Numbered from the stretch's first letter, positions 17,335-26,478 are shown. The stretch: DNA of 64,000 nt from an uncultured Lachnospiraceae bacterium (GCA_910585345.1 CAJUDS010000012.1:16857-80856); one strand, 5' to 3'. The notes: generated by a model not told the origin, from the letters alone. Made by a program: numbers and translations.

Positions 17335-17373
17335 TAAAACCCCCTGGCAGCATAATCGGCCTGCAAGGGGGTT
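17335..17373 (-). terminator. Terminator of the DUF6465-like gene
   Basis: On the minus strand AACCCCCT and AGGGGGTT enclose a 19-nt loop and are followed by TTTTACTG, about 20 bp after the stop codon at 17393. Confidence 0.8.
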
Positions 17374-17392
17374 CACCATATAAAATGCAGCA

Positions 17393-17773
17393 TTAAATTG
17401 CAAAGTTTCCATACACATCGCCATTGATCACATAATAAACCTTTTTCTCTTCCGGTTTTACAAACAGATCAACGGATTTAAAATCCTTTTCTTCTCCGCT
17501 CAGGTCATATTTCCATACATCCTTGGCAATTTTAAGCAAGTCCTCCGTTGTATAAGATTTGCCGGCAAACTGCACGGCAATATTGGCTTTTACCGCTGGT
17601 TTTCTGCCCGGCACTTTTTTCTCTGCCACTGCCTTTGCGGCAGCTGTCGCTTTCTTCTCTGCTGCTTTTACAACCGGTGCGGCCTTTTCCGCCGCATTCT
17701 TTACAACGTTTTCTACTTTTGCGGCTTCCGCCTTGACTGCTGCTTTTGCAGCCGTTTTCTTTGTTTCTTTCAT
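17393..17773 (-). CDS. DUF6465-like protein with histone H1-like N-terminus
   Basis: A 126-residue protein. The start is fixed by GGAGGAG 6 bp before the ATG at 17773; an upstream extension in frame has no site. The first half is nearly all Ala, Lys, Val and Glu (AAKAAVKAEAAK...), resembling histone H1-type or phasin-like tails, and ends at GRKPAV. The second half is a compact domain (VQFAGKSYTTEDLLKIAKDVWKY ... YYVINGDVYGNFAI) that I recall as DUF6465 from Lachnospiraceae. No biochemical role is known to me. DNA association is possible from the tail but unproven. It is monocistronic. Confidence 0.85.
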   Translation of the reverse strand: MKETKKTAAKAAVKAEAAKVENVVKNAAEKAAPVVKAAEKKATAAAKAVAEKKVPGRKPAVKANIAVQFAGKSYTTEDLLKIAKDVWKYDLSGEEKDFKSVDLFVKPEEKKVYYVINGDVYGNFAI

Positions 17774-17953
17774 AATAATCTCCTCCAAGGGCTCTATCCC
17801 TTCTATATTATTTATATTAGTTACATTATGTAATACCCAGATGTTATAATGCAGTGTAGCAGAGTAATACGGAATTGTCAAGAAATGCCCCGCTTTTACA
17901 CAGCCTGTCGGTGATGTTTCAGTCTGGCTGACCTGTTACACTGCATTGCCTCT

Positions 17954-19612
17954 CTACCGTTCTGACGCCACATACCCGGCAATGTTATAGGCATGATCGG
18001 CGATACGTTCCAAATTACTCAGTACGTCAAGAAAAATAATACCGCTTTCCGGAGCGCATTTTCCTTTGGATAGTCTCTGTATATGTTTATCCCGCAGTTC
18101 TTTTTCCATCTTATCCACTTTTTCCTCCGTGCTTTCCGTTCTTTTCACTGCCGCCATACTGTTCAGTTCTCTGGCCTCCAAAGCTGCCTCAAATGTATGC
18201 AGCGCGATATCATAAAGTTTTTCCAGATCTTTACTGCCTTTTTCCGAAAATTCTATTTTTTCTTTTCGTTTATTGTCTGCCAGTTCGGCAATATTTTCAC
18301 TGTGATCTCCAATCCGTTCAATATCCCCTACCGTATAAAAAAGATTTTTAATCATCATATGCTGTGCTTCCGTTAAAGACAGATTATCCACCTCCACCAA
18401 AAATGCGGTCAGCAGTTTCTGCATTTCATTGATATCTTCCTCCATCCGCAGCACCTCTTTGATCTGTTCCTTATCATTGTCCCGCACCGCCGCCATGGCT
18501 GTCTGGAAAGTATCTCTCGTCAATACGCCCATTCTGACCACTTCTCCCACCACTGCCTCAATGGCAAGAGCAGGATTGTTTAGTATTCTATGGTCTAATT
18601 TACGATACATCTGTTCCACCGCCCCATCTTCCCGCCTCTCCGACTCATCGTATGGAATCAGTATTTCTGAAAGACGCACAAGTCCCCCGGCAAAAGGCAG
18701 CATAAGCAACGTATTGGAAACATTAAATATTGTATGAAAAACTGAAATTTCCACACTGCTGATTGCGGCCTCCGCCATACCTCTGTAAAAGCGGAACACA
18801 AAAAACATGACAATCCCAAACCATATACTCCCGATTACATTAAAAAGCAGATGTATGACAGACGCGCGTCTGGCGTTCTTTTCCGCACCGGCGCCGGAAA
18901 TAAGCGCAGTAACGCATGTCCCGATATTTTGTCCCAGCGTAATGAAAACTGCAGACTGCCAGTTTACAACCCCGTTCATGGCAAGCGTCTGCAAAATACC
19001 GACGGATGCCGAAGAACTTTGAATAATTGCTGTCACAGCCGCGCCTGTGATAACCGCCAGAAAAGGGTTTCTTCCAAGAATACGAAATGCATTGGCAAAA
19101 ACCGGTGCATCCCTATACGGTGTAACCGCGCCTGACATAAAACTGAGTCCAATAAACAGAATGCCAAAACCCGTCATGATTTCACCGAGCTTGTTCTTTT
19201 TTTCATCCGCGCCAAACAGTACCATAAAAACACCGATACCGACCACCAGAGGCGCCAGAAACTCCGGCTTACATATGCTTCCCCATTCACTCAGCGATAC
19301 AATCCACGCCGTAACCGTAGTGCCGATATTCGCCCCCATAATAACGCCTACAGCCTGCGAAAGACTCATCATGCCCGCATTGACAAATCCAACCACCATA
19401 ACCGTGGTTGCCGAACTGCTCTGGATAATCGCAGTGATCCCAGCCCCCACCAATATCGCAATCAGACGATTTTTGGTAAGAAAGCTCATTAATTTCTTTA
19501 CCCTGTCTCCTGCAGACTTCTGCAGCCCGTCCGCCATAATATGCATCCCATATAGGAAAAGGCCCAGGCCTCCGATAAATTCAAACAGCAGTCCCAAATC
19601 ATCCAGTGTCAT
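17954..19612 (-). CDS. Na/Pi cotransporter family protein with PhoU-like C-terminus
   Basis: A 552-residue protein with two inverted Na/Pi-cotransport repeats. Each repeat carries a QSSSA motif (IIQSSSATTVMVVGF and IIQSSSASVGILQTL), the signature of the NptA/SLC34-like family. The last 200 residues are helical and PhoU-like (IERIGDHSENIAELAD; LERIADHAYNIAGYV). It should take up phosphate with sodium at the cell membrane, or act as an exporter as in some homologues. I start at the second ATG (19612), which has GGGAG 7 bp upstream; the first ATG at 19618 is too close to that site. It appears monocistronic. Confidence 0.93.
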   Translation of the reverse strand: MTLDDLGLLFEFIGGLGLFLYGMHIMADGLQKSAGDRVKKLMSFLTKNRLIAILVGAGITAIIQSSSATTVMVVGFVNAGMMSLSQAVGVIMGANIGTTVTAWIVSLSEWGSICKPEFLAPLVVGIGVFMVLFGADEKKNKLGEIMTGFGILFIGLSFMSGAVTPYRDAPVFANAFRILGRNPFLAVITGAAVTAIIQSSSASVGILQTLAMNGVVNWQSAVFITLGQNIGTCVTALISGAGAEKNARRASVIHLLFNVIGSIWFGIVMFFVFRFYRGMAEAAISSVEISVFHTIFNVSNTLLMLPFAGGLVRLSEILIPYDESERREDGAVEQMYRKLDHRILNNPALAIEAVVGEVVRMGVLTRDTFQTAMAAVRDNDKEQIKEVLRMEEDINEMQKLLTAFLVEVDNLSLTEAQHMMIKNLFYTVGDIERIGDHSENIAELADNKRKEKIEFSEKGSKDLEKLYDIALHTFEAALEARELNSMAAVKRTESTEEKVDKMEKELRDKHIQRLSKGKCAPESGIIFLDVLSNLERIADHAYNIAGYVASER

Positions 19613-19773
19613 TTTCATTCTCCCGCACTATAAATTATATTTCTTATCATTTCCAAATATGATTGTGCTGATACCGCATGAAAAATATTCGTACCGCCGG
19701 AAATCTGTATTCGTTTGCCGACGCATATCTATGACAGCGTTTCGGCTGCACCGCGGCCGCCTGGACAAAATAA

Positions 19774-19807
19774 TAAGGGCATGCCGGATCCTCCCGGCAT
19801 ACCCTTA
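19774..19807 (-). terminator. Terminator of the rubrerythrin gene
   Basis: A 14-bp stem pairs TAAGGGCATGCCGG (19774-19787) with CCGGCATACCCTTA (19794-19807), with one wobble pair and a 6-nt loop. On the minus strand it is followed by TTATTTTG. Confidence 0.85.
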
Positions 19808-19841
19808 AGTTCTGAAACAATTGCGTTTTCAATGCTTCTAC

Positions 19842-20381
19842 TTAACCAAAGTATCTCTTTAACAGGCCCTCAAAAGCCTTGCCATGTCTTGCCTCATCTC
19901 TTGCCATCTCATGCACTGTGTCATGGATTGCGTCAAGATTAGCCGCCTTCGCACGTTTTGCAAGATCAAATTTACCTGCTGTAGCGCCATTTTCAGCTTC
20001 CACACGCATCTCAAGATTTTTCTTTGTAGAATCCGTCACAACTTCGCCTAATAACTCAGCAAATTTTGCTGCATGCTCTGCCTCTTCCCATGCCGCCTTT
20101 TCCCAATATAAGCCGATCTCCGGATAGCCTTCTCTGTGCGCTACCCTTGCCATTGCAAGATACATACCCACTTCAGAACATTCTCCGTTAAAGTTTGCCC
20201 TGAGATCCGCCATAATATCTTCACTGACGCCTTTGGCAACGCCTACTACATGCTCGGCAGCCCATTCCAGTGCGCCGCCCTGTGCCGTGAACTTAGCGGC
20301 CGGTGCATTACATACCGGGCACTTCTCCGGCGCCGCATCTCCTTCATGAACATAACCGCAAACCTGACATACAAATTTCAT
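19842..20381 (-). CDS. Reverse rubrerythrin (NADH peroxidase type)
   Basis: A 179-residue non-haem iron protein that reduces hydrogen peroxide in anaerobes. The rubredoxin-like FeS4 domain is at the N-terminus (CQVCGYVHEGDAAPEKCPVC), the reverse of classical rubrerythrin, where it is C-terminal. The four-helix di-iron domain follows, with ligands in NGECSEVGMYLAMARVAHREG, EEAEHAAKFAELLGE and the last-helix DEARHGKAFEGLLKRY. It is monocistronic, with a good promoter, an operator-like palindrome upstream and a strong terminator. That suggests dedicated regulation, probably oxidative. Confidence 0.93.
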   Translation of the reverse strand: MKFVCQVCGYVHEGDAAPEKCPVCNAPAAKFTAQGGALEWAAEHVVGVAKGVSEDIMADLRANFNGECSEVGMYLAMARVAHREGYPEIGLYWEKAAWEEAEHAAKFAELLGEVVTDSTKKNLEMRVEAENGATAGKFDLAKRAKAANLDAIHDTVHEMARDEARHGKAFEGLLKRYFG

Positions 20382-20427
20382 TCCTTTTCCTCCTGTTTTT
20401 CCTGTTTATCGTATTTTTCTATGTAGA

Positions 20428-20450
20428 ATTTCAGTAACGATTACTGATAT
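20428..20450 (-). promoter_or_regulatory. Palindromic operator candidate upstream of rubrerythrin
   Basis: TCAGTAA-CGA-TTACTGA is a perfect 7-bp inverted repeat (20431-20447), extended by AT on both sides to a 23-bp palindrome with one mismatched pair. It overlaps the -10 region and the expected transcription start. It does not match the PerR consensus. Confidence 0.6.
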
Positions 20451-20477
20451 TGTATATTTCTTATTATGTCTTGTCAA
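20449..20477 (-). promoter_or_regulatory. Rubrerythrin promoter
   Basis: On the minus strand TTGACA (20472-20477) and TACAAT (20449-20454) are separated by 17 bp. Confidence 0.8.
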
Positions 20478-20521
20478 CACCTTTTTATAAAATCTTTCCG
20501 CTGTCGCATGCAGACGGCTGG

Positions 20522-21355
20522 TTACCGTATCATAAAATACGCAAGTACCAATACCCCTAACACAATTCTATACCAGCCAAACACTTTGAAATTATGCTTT
20601 TTGATATAACCCATCAGAAACTTGATCGCAGCAACGGATACTGCAAATGCCACAATACATCCCACTGCCAGTATCATCCACTCCGTACCGCTGAGTGTCA
20701 TCCCCTTGAGCAGGAACTTTACAATCTTCAGCAGGCTGGCGCCGAACATAACAGGAATCGCCATAAAAAAGGTAAATTCCGCCGCCGCCGTTCTCGATAC
20801 TCCCAGATACAATGCCCCTACGATCGTAGAACCCGAGCGGGAAGTTCCCGGGAAAATGCCGGCAATCAATTGAAATATCCCAATAATAAATGCCGCCGGG
20901 TATGTCAACTGCGCAATACTTTTCATTCTTGGTTTTCGTTTTTTATTTTTGTTTTCTATTACAATAAATGCAACGCCAAATACAATCAGGGCAATAGCCA
21001 CTGTCTGATAATTATAAAACAGTTCCTCAAACAGGCTGTCAAACGGCAGGCCGACAATTACCGCCGGAAGGCATCCGACGATGACTTTGCACCACATTGA
21101 GAACACATCCTGCCGTATGATACCGCCGCCGCGAAACCTAAACGGAAAAATCCTGTTCCAGTATAGCATCACCACTGCCAGTATGGCGCCCAGCTGGACT
21201 ACTACCAGAAACATATCCCAAAATTCCGGGCTTACATCCAGCTTGACAAATTCATTCAAAAGTATCATATGCCCGGTGCTGCTGATCGGAAGCCACTCCG
21301 TAATTCCCTCTACAATACCGAATAAAACCGCTTTCCATAATTCCGCCAAAATCAT
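20522..21355 (-). CDS. uppP: Undecaprenyl-diphosphatase (BacA/UppP)
   Basis: A 277-residue integral membrane enzyme that dephosphorylates undecaprenyl diphosphate outside the membrane to recycle the lipid carrier for peptidoglycan and other polymers. Overproduction classically gives bacitracin resistance. Both catalytic boxes are present: EGITEWLPISSTGHMIL near the N-terminus and PGTSRSGSTI in the second half. Start choice is ambiguous: AGGAGGG sits only a base before the ATG at 21355, while a TTG at 21349 has better spacing; family alignment favours the ATG. It lies 9 bp after the patatin gene on the same strand, suggesting one transcript. Confidence 0.95.
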   Translation of the reverse strand: MILAELWKAVLFGIVEGITEWLPISSTGHMILLNEFVKLDVSPEFWDMFLVVVQLGAILAVVMLYWNRIFPFRFRGGGIIRQDVFSMWCKVIVGCLPAVIVGLPFDSLFEELFYNYQTVAIALIVFGVAFIVIENKNKKRKPRMKSIAQLTYPAAFIIGIFQLIAGIFPGTSRSGSTIVGALYLGVSRTAAAEFTFFMAIPVMFGASLLKIVKFLLKGMTLSGTEWMILAVGCIVAFAVSVAAIKFLMGYIKKHNFKVFGWYRIVLGVLVLAYFMIR

Positions 21356-21364
21356 CCCTCCTGT

Positions 21365-22213
21365 TTAAGCATGCAGATAGGCCAACATTGTTCCATAAAG
21401 CGCCTGTGCGTCACGATATCCCTGGTCGTACAGGGCAATCAGCTTTTCCCGGTCCTTCTCAATCCGTTTAATGCCGCTGGCCGTTTTCGGCCTGATCACG
21501 AAAGCTCTGCCGCACTTTTCCTGTTCCTCTAAATAATCTAGTGTTTTATTATAGGAAATATGCCTGTCCCGCATCAGCTCATATACCTTTGGGTACCTCG
21601 CATAGACGGCACGAATCACGCCCAATAAAGACGACGGTTTTTTGCGATACCCTTCTTCCTTTGTCAGAACCACTATATTTTTCTCATTGCCGTCCAGAAT
21701 CGACTTCCTGATCGGTATGGAATCTGACAATCCTCCATCCAGATACAATTTGCCGTTTATCTTCACATTCCTTGAAACAAGCGGAAGGGAACTCGAAGCG
21801 CGCACCGCCTCGATGTCCCGTTCCATATCCTGCAGCCGCAGATATTCCGGCTTCCCGGTGACAATATTGGTCGCAACCGCATAAGCTCTGCCCTTGTAGC
21901 TTTGAAATGTCTCATAATCATAAGGATTCAGATATCTGGGGATCAAATCATAACAGACATCCCTGTTAAACAAATTGCCTGTCAGAAGCAGGCTGCGGAT
22001 GCTGCAGTAATCTCTGCACTGCAGATAGTCGACTCCTACGTAATACGCACGTTTTTTCTGCCCGGACAAATAACTGCACATATGACATGCCCCCGCAGAC
22101 ACACCGTAACAGCTTGAGAACATCACGCCCTTTTCTATAAAAAATTCCAATACGCCGCATGTATACATTCCCTTCATGCCGCCGCCTTCCAATACCAGAC
22201 CAGCCTGAAACAT
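21365..22213 (-). CDS. Patatin-like phospholipase
   Basis: A 282-residue lipid acyl hydrolase of the patatin family. The oxyanion-hole motif is GLVLEGGGMKGMYTCGVLEFF, the nucleophile elbow is GVSAG (GxSxG), and the catalytic aspartate is in LYLDGGLSDSIPI. No signal peptide is visible, so it is probably cytoplasmic or membrane-associated like the RssA/YjjU group. The start has AAGGA upstream. Adjacent downstream is uppP, 9 bp away; co-transcription of a lipid hydrolase with a lipid-carrier phosphatase hints at membrane-lipid turnover, but that is inference. Confidence 0.9.
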   Translation of the reverse strand: MFQAGLVLEGGGMKGMYTCGVLEFFIEKGVMFSSCYGVSAGACHMCSYLSGQKKRAYYVGVDYLQCRDYCSIRSLLLTGNLFNRDVCYDLIPRYLNPYDYETFQSYKGRAYAVATNIVTGKPEYLRLQDMERDIEAVRASSSLPLVSRNVKINGKLYLDGGLSDSIPIRKSILDGNEKNIVVLTKEEGYRKKPSSLLGVIRAVYARYPKVYELMRDRHISYNKTLDYLEEQEKCGRAFVIRPKTASGIKRIEKDREKLIALYDQGYRDAQALYGTMLAYLHA

Positions 22214-22230
22214 GCCATTCCTTCTTTCTC

Positions 22231-23424
22231 TTATTTTACTCCATATACTTCCCGCACAAATCGGCGCAGCGCCGGCAGAGAACGCCGTACCTTTTCCGTA
22301 TCAATACAGTACGCCATTCTGAAATAACCTGGACATCCAAAACCGTCTCCCGGCACCATAATCAAATCATATTTCCTTGCTTTTTCGCAAAATGCCCTGG
22401 CATCTTCCTCCAATGCCTTGGGAAAAATATAAAAAGTACCTCCCGGCTCCGTACATGGAAAGCCAAGCGTCTTTAATTCATCGTATATTATATTTTTATT
22501 TGTCTCATAAACCGACAAATCGGCGGTTATCCCGAGATTCTCCGCAACCGCCAGTTGTATGATGGATGCAGGACAGTTATGTCCTGTTTCCCTGGAGATC
22601 TGCCCGCACATCTGAATAATCTTTGCCGCGTCTGCGCAGGCAGGATTCACTGCCACATAACCAATTCTTTCCCCCGGAAAAGAAAGAGATTTGGAAAACG
22701 AATAGCACAACAGCGTATTGTCATAATATGACGACACAAAAGGAGCTTCCACGCCCGAAAACACGATTTCGCGATACGGTTCATCCGAAATCAGATAAAT
22801 ATCATGACCGTATGCATCCGCTTTTTTGTTCAATACCGCCGCCAGGTTTATCAGCGTTTCCGCAGAATATACAACACCGGAAGGATTGTTGGGCGTGTTA
22901 ATCAGCACGGCAGACACTTTCTCAGTGAGCATCTCTTCCAATGCCTCAAAATGAATCTGAAATGTCTCCGTATCGGCAGGCACCAATTTTAAAACCGCCC
23001 CTGTCCCGTTTACATAGGGAAAATACTCGGAAAAGCACGGCGCAAATGTAAGCACTTCATCACCCGGCACAGTCACCGCCCGCAATGCATGAGCAAGAGC
23101 GCCTGCAGCCCCCGATGTCATAAAAATATCTTCTTCCTCATAAGGCAGGCCAAACCTCTGCCGCAGAGACGCCGCCACTCTTTGCCGCACCGAAGGAATG
23201 CCGAGGGACGGGCTATAGCCATGAAGCGCCATCGGATCAGTCTCCCGCAGCATTCTGATCATTGTCTCTGTCACCGCATCCGGCACCGGAACTGACGGAT
23301 TGCCCAGACTGTAATCAAATACATTTTCGTATCCGATTTCTCTCCCGCGGGCTGCGGCAAACTCCGACAGTTCCCTGATTACGGATTTTTCCTGCAGCAT
23401 CTTTTCATAGTGTCCTGCTATCAT
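22231..23424 (-). CDS. PLP-dependent aminotransferase (class I/II)
   Basis: A 397-residue fold-type I aminotransferase. Recognisable parts are FDYSLGNPSVPVPDAV, SGAAGALAHALRAV for the cofactor phosphate, VLINTPNNPSGVVYS, LISDEPYREIVF and the PLP lysine in SFSKSLSFPGERIGY, with a late GDGFGCPGYFRMAY arginine region. It most resembles the aspartate/alanine aminotransferase-like subgroup; the substrate cannot be told. I start at 23424, where GGGAGGG lies 5 bp upstream; an in-frame ATG at 23457 lacks a site. The gene precedes patatin and uppP with an 18-bp gap and may head that transcript. Confidence 0.92.
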   Translation of the reverse strand: MIAGHYEKMLQEKSVIRELSEFAAARGREIGYENVFDYSLGNPSVPVPDAVTETMIRMLRETDPMALHGYSPSLGIPSVRQRVAASLRQRFGLPYEEEDIFMTSGAAGALAHALRAVTVPGDEVLTFAPCFSEYFPYVNGTGAVLKLVPADTETFQIHFEALEEMLTEKVSAVLINTPNNPSGVVYSAETLINLAAVLNKKADAYGHDIYLISDEPYREIVFSGVEAPFVSSYYDNTLLCYSFSKSLSFPGERIGYVAVNPACADAAKIIQMCGQISRETGHNCPASIIQLAVAENLGITADLSVYETNKNIIYDELKTLGFPCTEPGGTFYIFPKALEEDARAFCEKARKYDLIMVPGDGFGCPGYFRMAYCIDTEKVRRSLPALRRFVREVYGVK

Positions 23425-23592
23425 ACTGTCCCTCCCAAGTCCGAAACATATCCTCATTTTTTACAACTGCCTTTTCGTATGCCTTTCATCATATCCCAAA
23501 ACCCCCTGTTTGTCCAGACAAAAAGCCCGGACCGCCCGTCGGGTTCTATCGGCGGACCGTTGATTTATCGCGTTTCTATGGCAGTTCGGCAG

Positions 23593-23621
23593 TTGACTAT
23601 CCGGTCAAAAAGTTCTATAAT
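23593..23621 (+). promoter_or_regulatory. Promoter of the HD-GYP gene
   Basis: TTGACT and TATAAT are separated by exactly 17 bp, about 60 bp before the coding start. Confidence 0.82.
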
Positions 23622-23679
23622 TTATATATCAGACGGCAAATGCCTTATGCGCGAAAGAAAAAAGCGAGGTGATTTCACT

Positions 23680-24804
23680 ATGAAAGTTCTTCTTGAATTA
23701 TTACAAACCGGAATGATCACTGCGGAAGATGTCTATGCACTGAACGGGCAACTGCTTGTCCCCAAGGGTTCTGCGCTGACAGAAGCCATGATTCATAAAA
23801 TGCGTGTCTATTCCATCCGTGCAGTCAGAATTGCAGACAATGCAGAGGAAGCCGCCGCTTCCGAAAATCCTGCAGATAATGATTATATGGGTACCAATGT
23901 TCCCGGCTTCACTTCCAAGATTCCCGATGAAGTTAGAAAAGCTCGCGTTCAGAATATTAAAGAATACAAAGAGGCATATTCCAAGGGATTGAATTATTTC
24001 CAGGTCGCTGTCAATAATCTGGTTACAAAAAATACGGACGCCGATATTGACAGTATATTAAACGACACCTTATCCATGCTGGATGCAAAAGGAAAAAACA
24101 GCAGTATTCTTGATATGCTTATTTATATGAAAGAATATGACAGCAGCGTATACGCACACTGCATCAATGTATCTCTTCTGTGCAATATGCTGGCGCACTG
24201 GCTGGACTATAGTGAGGAAGACTGTCACATGGCAGCCGCCTGCGGTATGTTCCATGATATCGGAAAGCTTGCGATACCTGAACAGATTCTCCGCAAACCC
24301 GGTCCTCTCACTCCTGAGGAACGGAATCTTGTCAACACCCATCCGGAAAAGGGTTACCAGATGCTGGAAGAATACAAAGTGGCAGAGACAGTAAAATTGT
24401 CCGCTCTTATGCACCACGAATTTTGTGACGGCAGCGGCTATCCGCGCCGTTTAAAAGCCGGGCAGATTGACCACTTCGCAAAGCTCGTCACCATCTGCAA
24501 TATTTATGACGCAATGACTTCGGAACGCCCTTATCGAAAGGTGATGTCCCCGTTCGCTGTGATTGAGTACTTTGAGGGAATTGGTCTGCAGAAATTTGAC
24601 ACTCGTCCGATTCTCACATTTCTGGAAAATACCGTTAATACTTATTTAAACTGCCCCGTCCGTCTCAGCAACGGAATGGTAGGATATGTCGTTTTCATCA
24701 ATCGTGAACGCCTGGGCCGCCCCACCGTTCAATGCGGATCGGAGTTTGTTGATTTGAGCAAGCACAAGGATCTTAGCATTCAGGAAATGCTTCCGATTGT
24801 CTAA
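23680..24804 (+). CDS. HD-GYP domain protein (predicted c-di-GMP phosphodiesterase)
   Basis: A 374-residue cytoplasmic protein. The N-terminal 80 residues form a small domain found ahead of many HD-GYP modules (MITAEDVYALNGQLLVPKG). The catalytic domain follows: YAHCINVSLLCNMLA, then HD at 192-193 (FHDIGKLAIPEQIL), HHEFCDGSGYP at 245-255 and NIYDAMTSERPY. The full HHExxDGxGYP signature is that of c-di-GMP hydrolysing HD-GYP enzymes. I start at 23680 with an AGGTGA site and a good promoter upstream; the frame extends back to 23410 through the promoter, so that extension is rejected. No c-di-GMP riboswitch is visible in the leader. Confidence 0.93.
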   Translation: MKVLLELLQTGMITAEDVYALNGQLLVPKGSALTEAMIHKMRVYSIRAVRIADNAEEAAASENPADNDYMGTNVPGFTSKIPDEVRKARVQNIKEYKEAYSKGLNYFQVAVNNLVTKNTDADIDSILNDTLSMLDAKGKNSSILDMLIYMKEYDSSVYAHCINVSLLCNMLAHWLDYSEEDCHMAAACGMFHDIGKLAIPEQILRKPGPLTPEERNLVNTHPEKGYQMLEEYKVAETVKLSALMHHEFCDGSGYPRRLKAGQIDHFAKLVTICNIYDAMTSERPYRKVMSPFAVIEYFEGIGLQKFDTRPILTFLENTVNTYLNCPVRLSNGMVGYVVFINRERLGRPTVQCGSEFVDLSKHKDLSIQEMLPIV

Positions 24805-24865
24805 GTACCTGTCAGCAAGCAGGAAAAGGGTATGATCGTGTTTTTATAAACGACTGGTCTGTACA

Positions 24866-24895
24866 ATCCCCGGCGCTTATTGCCGGGGATTTTTA
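24866..24895 (+). terminator. Terminator of the HD-GYP gene
   Basis: ATCCCCGGC (24866-24874) and GCCGGGGAT (24882-24890) form a 9-bp stem followed by TTTTT. It overlaps the last codons of the convergent acetyltransferase gene. Confidence 0.88.
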
Positions 24896-25626
24896 ACGGG
24901 CGGTACCATTTTGTATGTGTCCATTCCTGTTTCCGCAGACCCTTCATGTAGATGAAAGCCCAGCTTTTTCAGCAGGCTGACAGACGCCGTATTCTCACGC
25001 TGCACCCGGGAAATAACGCACGAACACTCTATTTCCCGCCACGCATACGCCAAAACAGCGCTGCATACTTCAAACGCATATCCCTTTCTCTGCCACGGCG
25101 ACGCAATCATATAGCCCAGTTCCACGTTTTCCCCTTTCGGTTCTATACCCGCGCGCCCGATAATCACTCCTGACTTTTTTTCTATTATTATCCAGATGCC
25201 ATAGCCATAAAACTCATAAACATATTTTCGATAGTCTTGCGCATAGTTCCGTTCTTTTTCTCTGTCTTCAAATAAATTTTCCATGTATCTGGTAATCGAA
25301 GCATCCTGGTAAATTTCATAAAGCCTGTCAACATCCGCAGCCGTCATCTCCCGCAATCTGCAGCGCTCTGTCTCTATGATCTCCCACGGCAGACCTGCAA
25401 GCCTCCTGTAAAGCCGCTCAAAATCGTCCTGCTCCATCTCTTCTACGCGTTCTATTGCATAGGGAATCCCAGAAAAATCCTTATTATAATTATCTTCGGT
25501 TAAGATTGCCGCCACCTTCTCCCCTTTTTGCTGCAGCTCCCGCAAAAACTCCAAATTGTCTGTCAAATATAAAATACCGCCCGCCAGACCGTTTTTTTCA
25601 TTGCCAACCAAGACCGCTTTTAACAT
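24877..25626 (-). CDS. GNAT family N-acetyltransferase
   Basis: A 249-residue protein in two parts. Residues 1-80 are a Rossmann-like segment (MLKAVLVGNEKNGLAGGILYLTD... VAAILTEDN). Residues 82-240 form a RimJ-type GNAT domain with ETERCRLREMTAADVDRLYEIY, the acetyl-CoA binding ELGYMIASPWQRKGYA and the late SVSLLKKLGF. It should transfer an acetyl group from acetyl-CoA to an amine; the acceptor is unknown. GGAGAGG lies 6 bp before the ATG at 25626, so the longer frame to 25761, which would overlap the divergent cyclophilin gene, is rejected. The N-terminal extra domain is seen in some clostridial GNATs. Confidence 0.9.
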   Translation of the reverse strand: MLKAVLVGNEKNGLAGGILYLTDNLEFLRELQQKGEKVAAILTEDNYNKDFSGIPYAIERVEEMEQDDFERLYRRLAGLPWEIIETERCRLREMTAADVDRLYEIYQDASITRYMENLFEDREKERNYAQDYRKYVYEFYGYGIWIIIEKKSGVIIGRAGIEPKGENVELGYMIASPWQRKGYAFEVCSAVLAYAWREIECSCVISRVQRENTASVSLLKKLGFHLHEGSAETGMDTYKMVPPVKNPRQ

Positions 25627-25748
25627 TTGATTCCTCTCCGCGCCTGCACCGAAAGACCGCTTTACGAAATACCGTTTATCCGCTACAATAAAAAGCAGGT
25701 TATTTATTTTATCATAAAATATTTTTATCGGAAAGGAAAGAACAGAAT

Positions 25749-26267
25749 ATGAAAAACCCAATCATTACTATGACAATGCAAAACGGCGGCATCATCAAAG
25801 CGGAATTGTATCCGGAAATTGCACCCAACACAGTTCATAATTTTATCAGCCTGGTACAAAAAAATTTTTATGACGGTTTGCTTTTCCACCGTGTAATCAA
25901 CGGTTTCATGATCCAGGGTGGTGATCCCGAAGGGACGGGAATGGGAGGCCCCGGCTACGGTATTAAAGGAGAATTTGCCCAGAACGGTTTTGAAAACAAC
26001 CTAAAGCATACGGAAGGCGTGTTATCAATGGCAAGAAGTATGATGCCGGACTCCGCAGGAAGCCAGTTCTTTATCATGCATAGGGACAGCCCGCATCTGG
26101 ACGGCGCCTATGCAGCGTTTGGAAAGGTAATAGAAGGTATGGAAGTGGTGAATCAGATTGCTGAAACGGCTACCGATTATTCCGACAGACCGCTGGAAGA
26201 TCAGATCATTAAAACCGTTACTGTGGACTGCTTCGGCACAGAGTATCCGCAGCCGGAAACTCTTTGA
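25749..26267 (+). CDS. Peptidyl-prolyl cis-trans isomerase (cyclophilin type)
   Basis: A 172-residue cytoplasmic cyclophilin with no signal peptide, accelerating proline isomerisation during folding. Active-site elements are visible: FYDGLLFHRVINGFMIQGGDP (with the catalytic Arg), MPDSAGSQFFIMH, and the late YAAFGKVIEGMEVVNQIA. The tryptophan that binds cyclosporin in eukaryotic proteins is replaced by HLDGAYAAF. A GGAAAG site precedes the start. It is divergent from the GNAT gene with about 120 bp between starts. Confidence 0.96.
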   Translation: MKNPIITMTMQNGGIIKAELYPEIAPNTVHNFISLVQKNFYDGLLFHRVINGFMIQGGDPEGTGMGGPGYGIKGEFAQNGFENNLKHTEGVLSMARSMMPDSAGSQFFIMHRDSPHLDGAYAAFGKVIEGMEVVNQIAETATDYSDRPLEDQIIKTVTVDCFGTEYPQPETL

Positions 26268-26418
26268 TGCAAATTCTGCGTTCATATTTTATTTACATTT
26301 CATTTAAAGAAACTTAATTCGCATAACATTTTTTATCCAAATTCATATCTTATACTATAACCATAAGATACAGAGTTACAGACAACTACATTATTTTATA
26401 AATAGCTTTTTCATAATA

Positions 26419-26445
26419 ATGCCAAGTAAATTATTTACTTGGCAT
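26419..26445. terminator. Perfect inverted repeat after the cyclophilin gene
   Basis: ATGCCAAGTAAA and TTTACTTGGCAT pair perfectly (12 bp) around a 3-nt loop, about 150 bp after the stop. A CCTCCCTTTT tail follows, so it may terminate transcription, although the T-run is imperfect. Confidence 0.55.
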
Positions 26446-26478
26446 CCTCCCTTTTATGGGGAAATTTCCCGATTTTCC

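Noticed and set aside
20428..20450. PerR box upstream of rubrerythrin
   Set aside because: The arms (TCAGTAA/TTACTGA) do not match the AT-only PerR consensus; I report it as an unknown operator instead.
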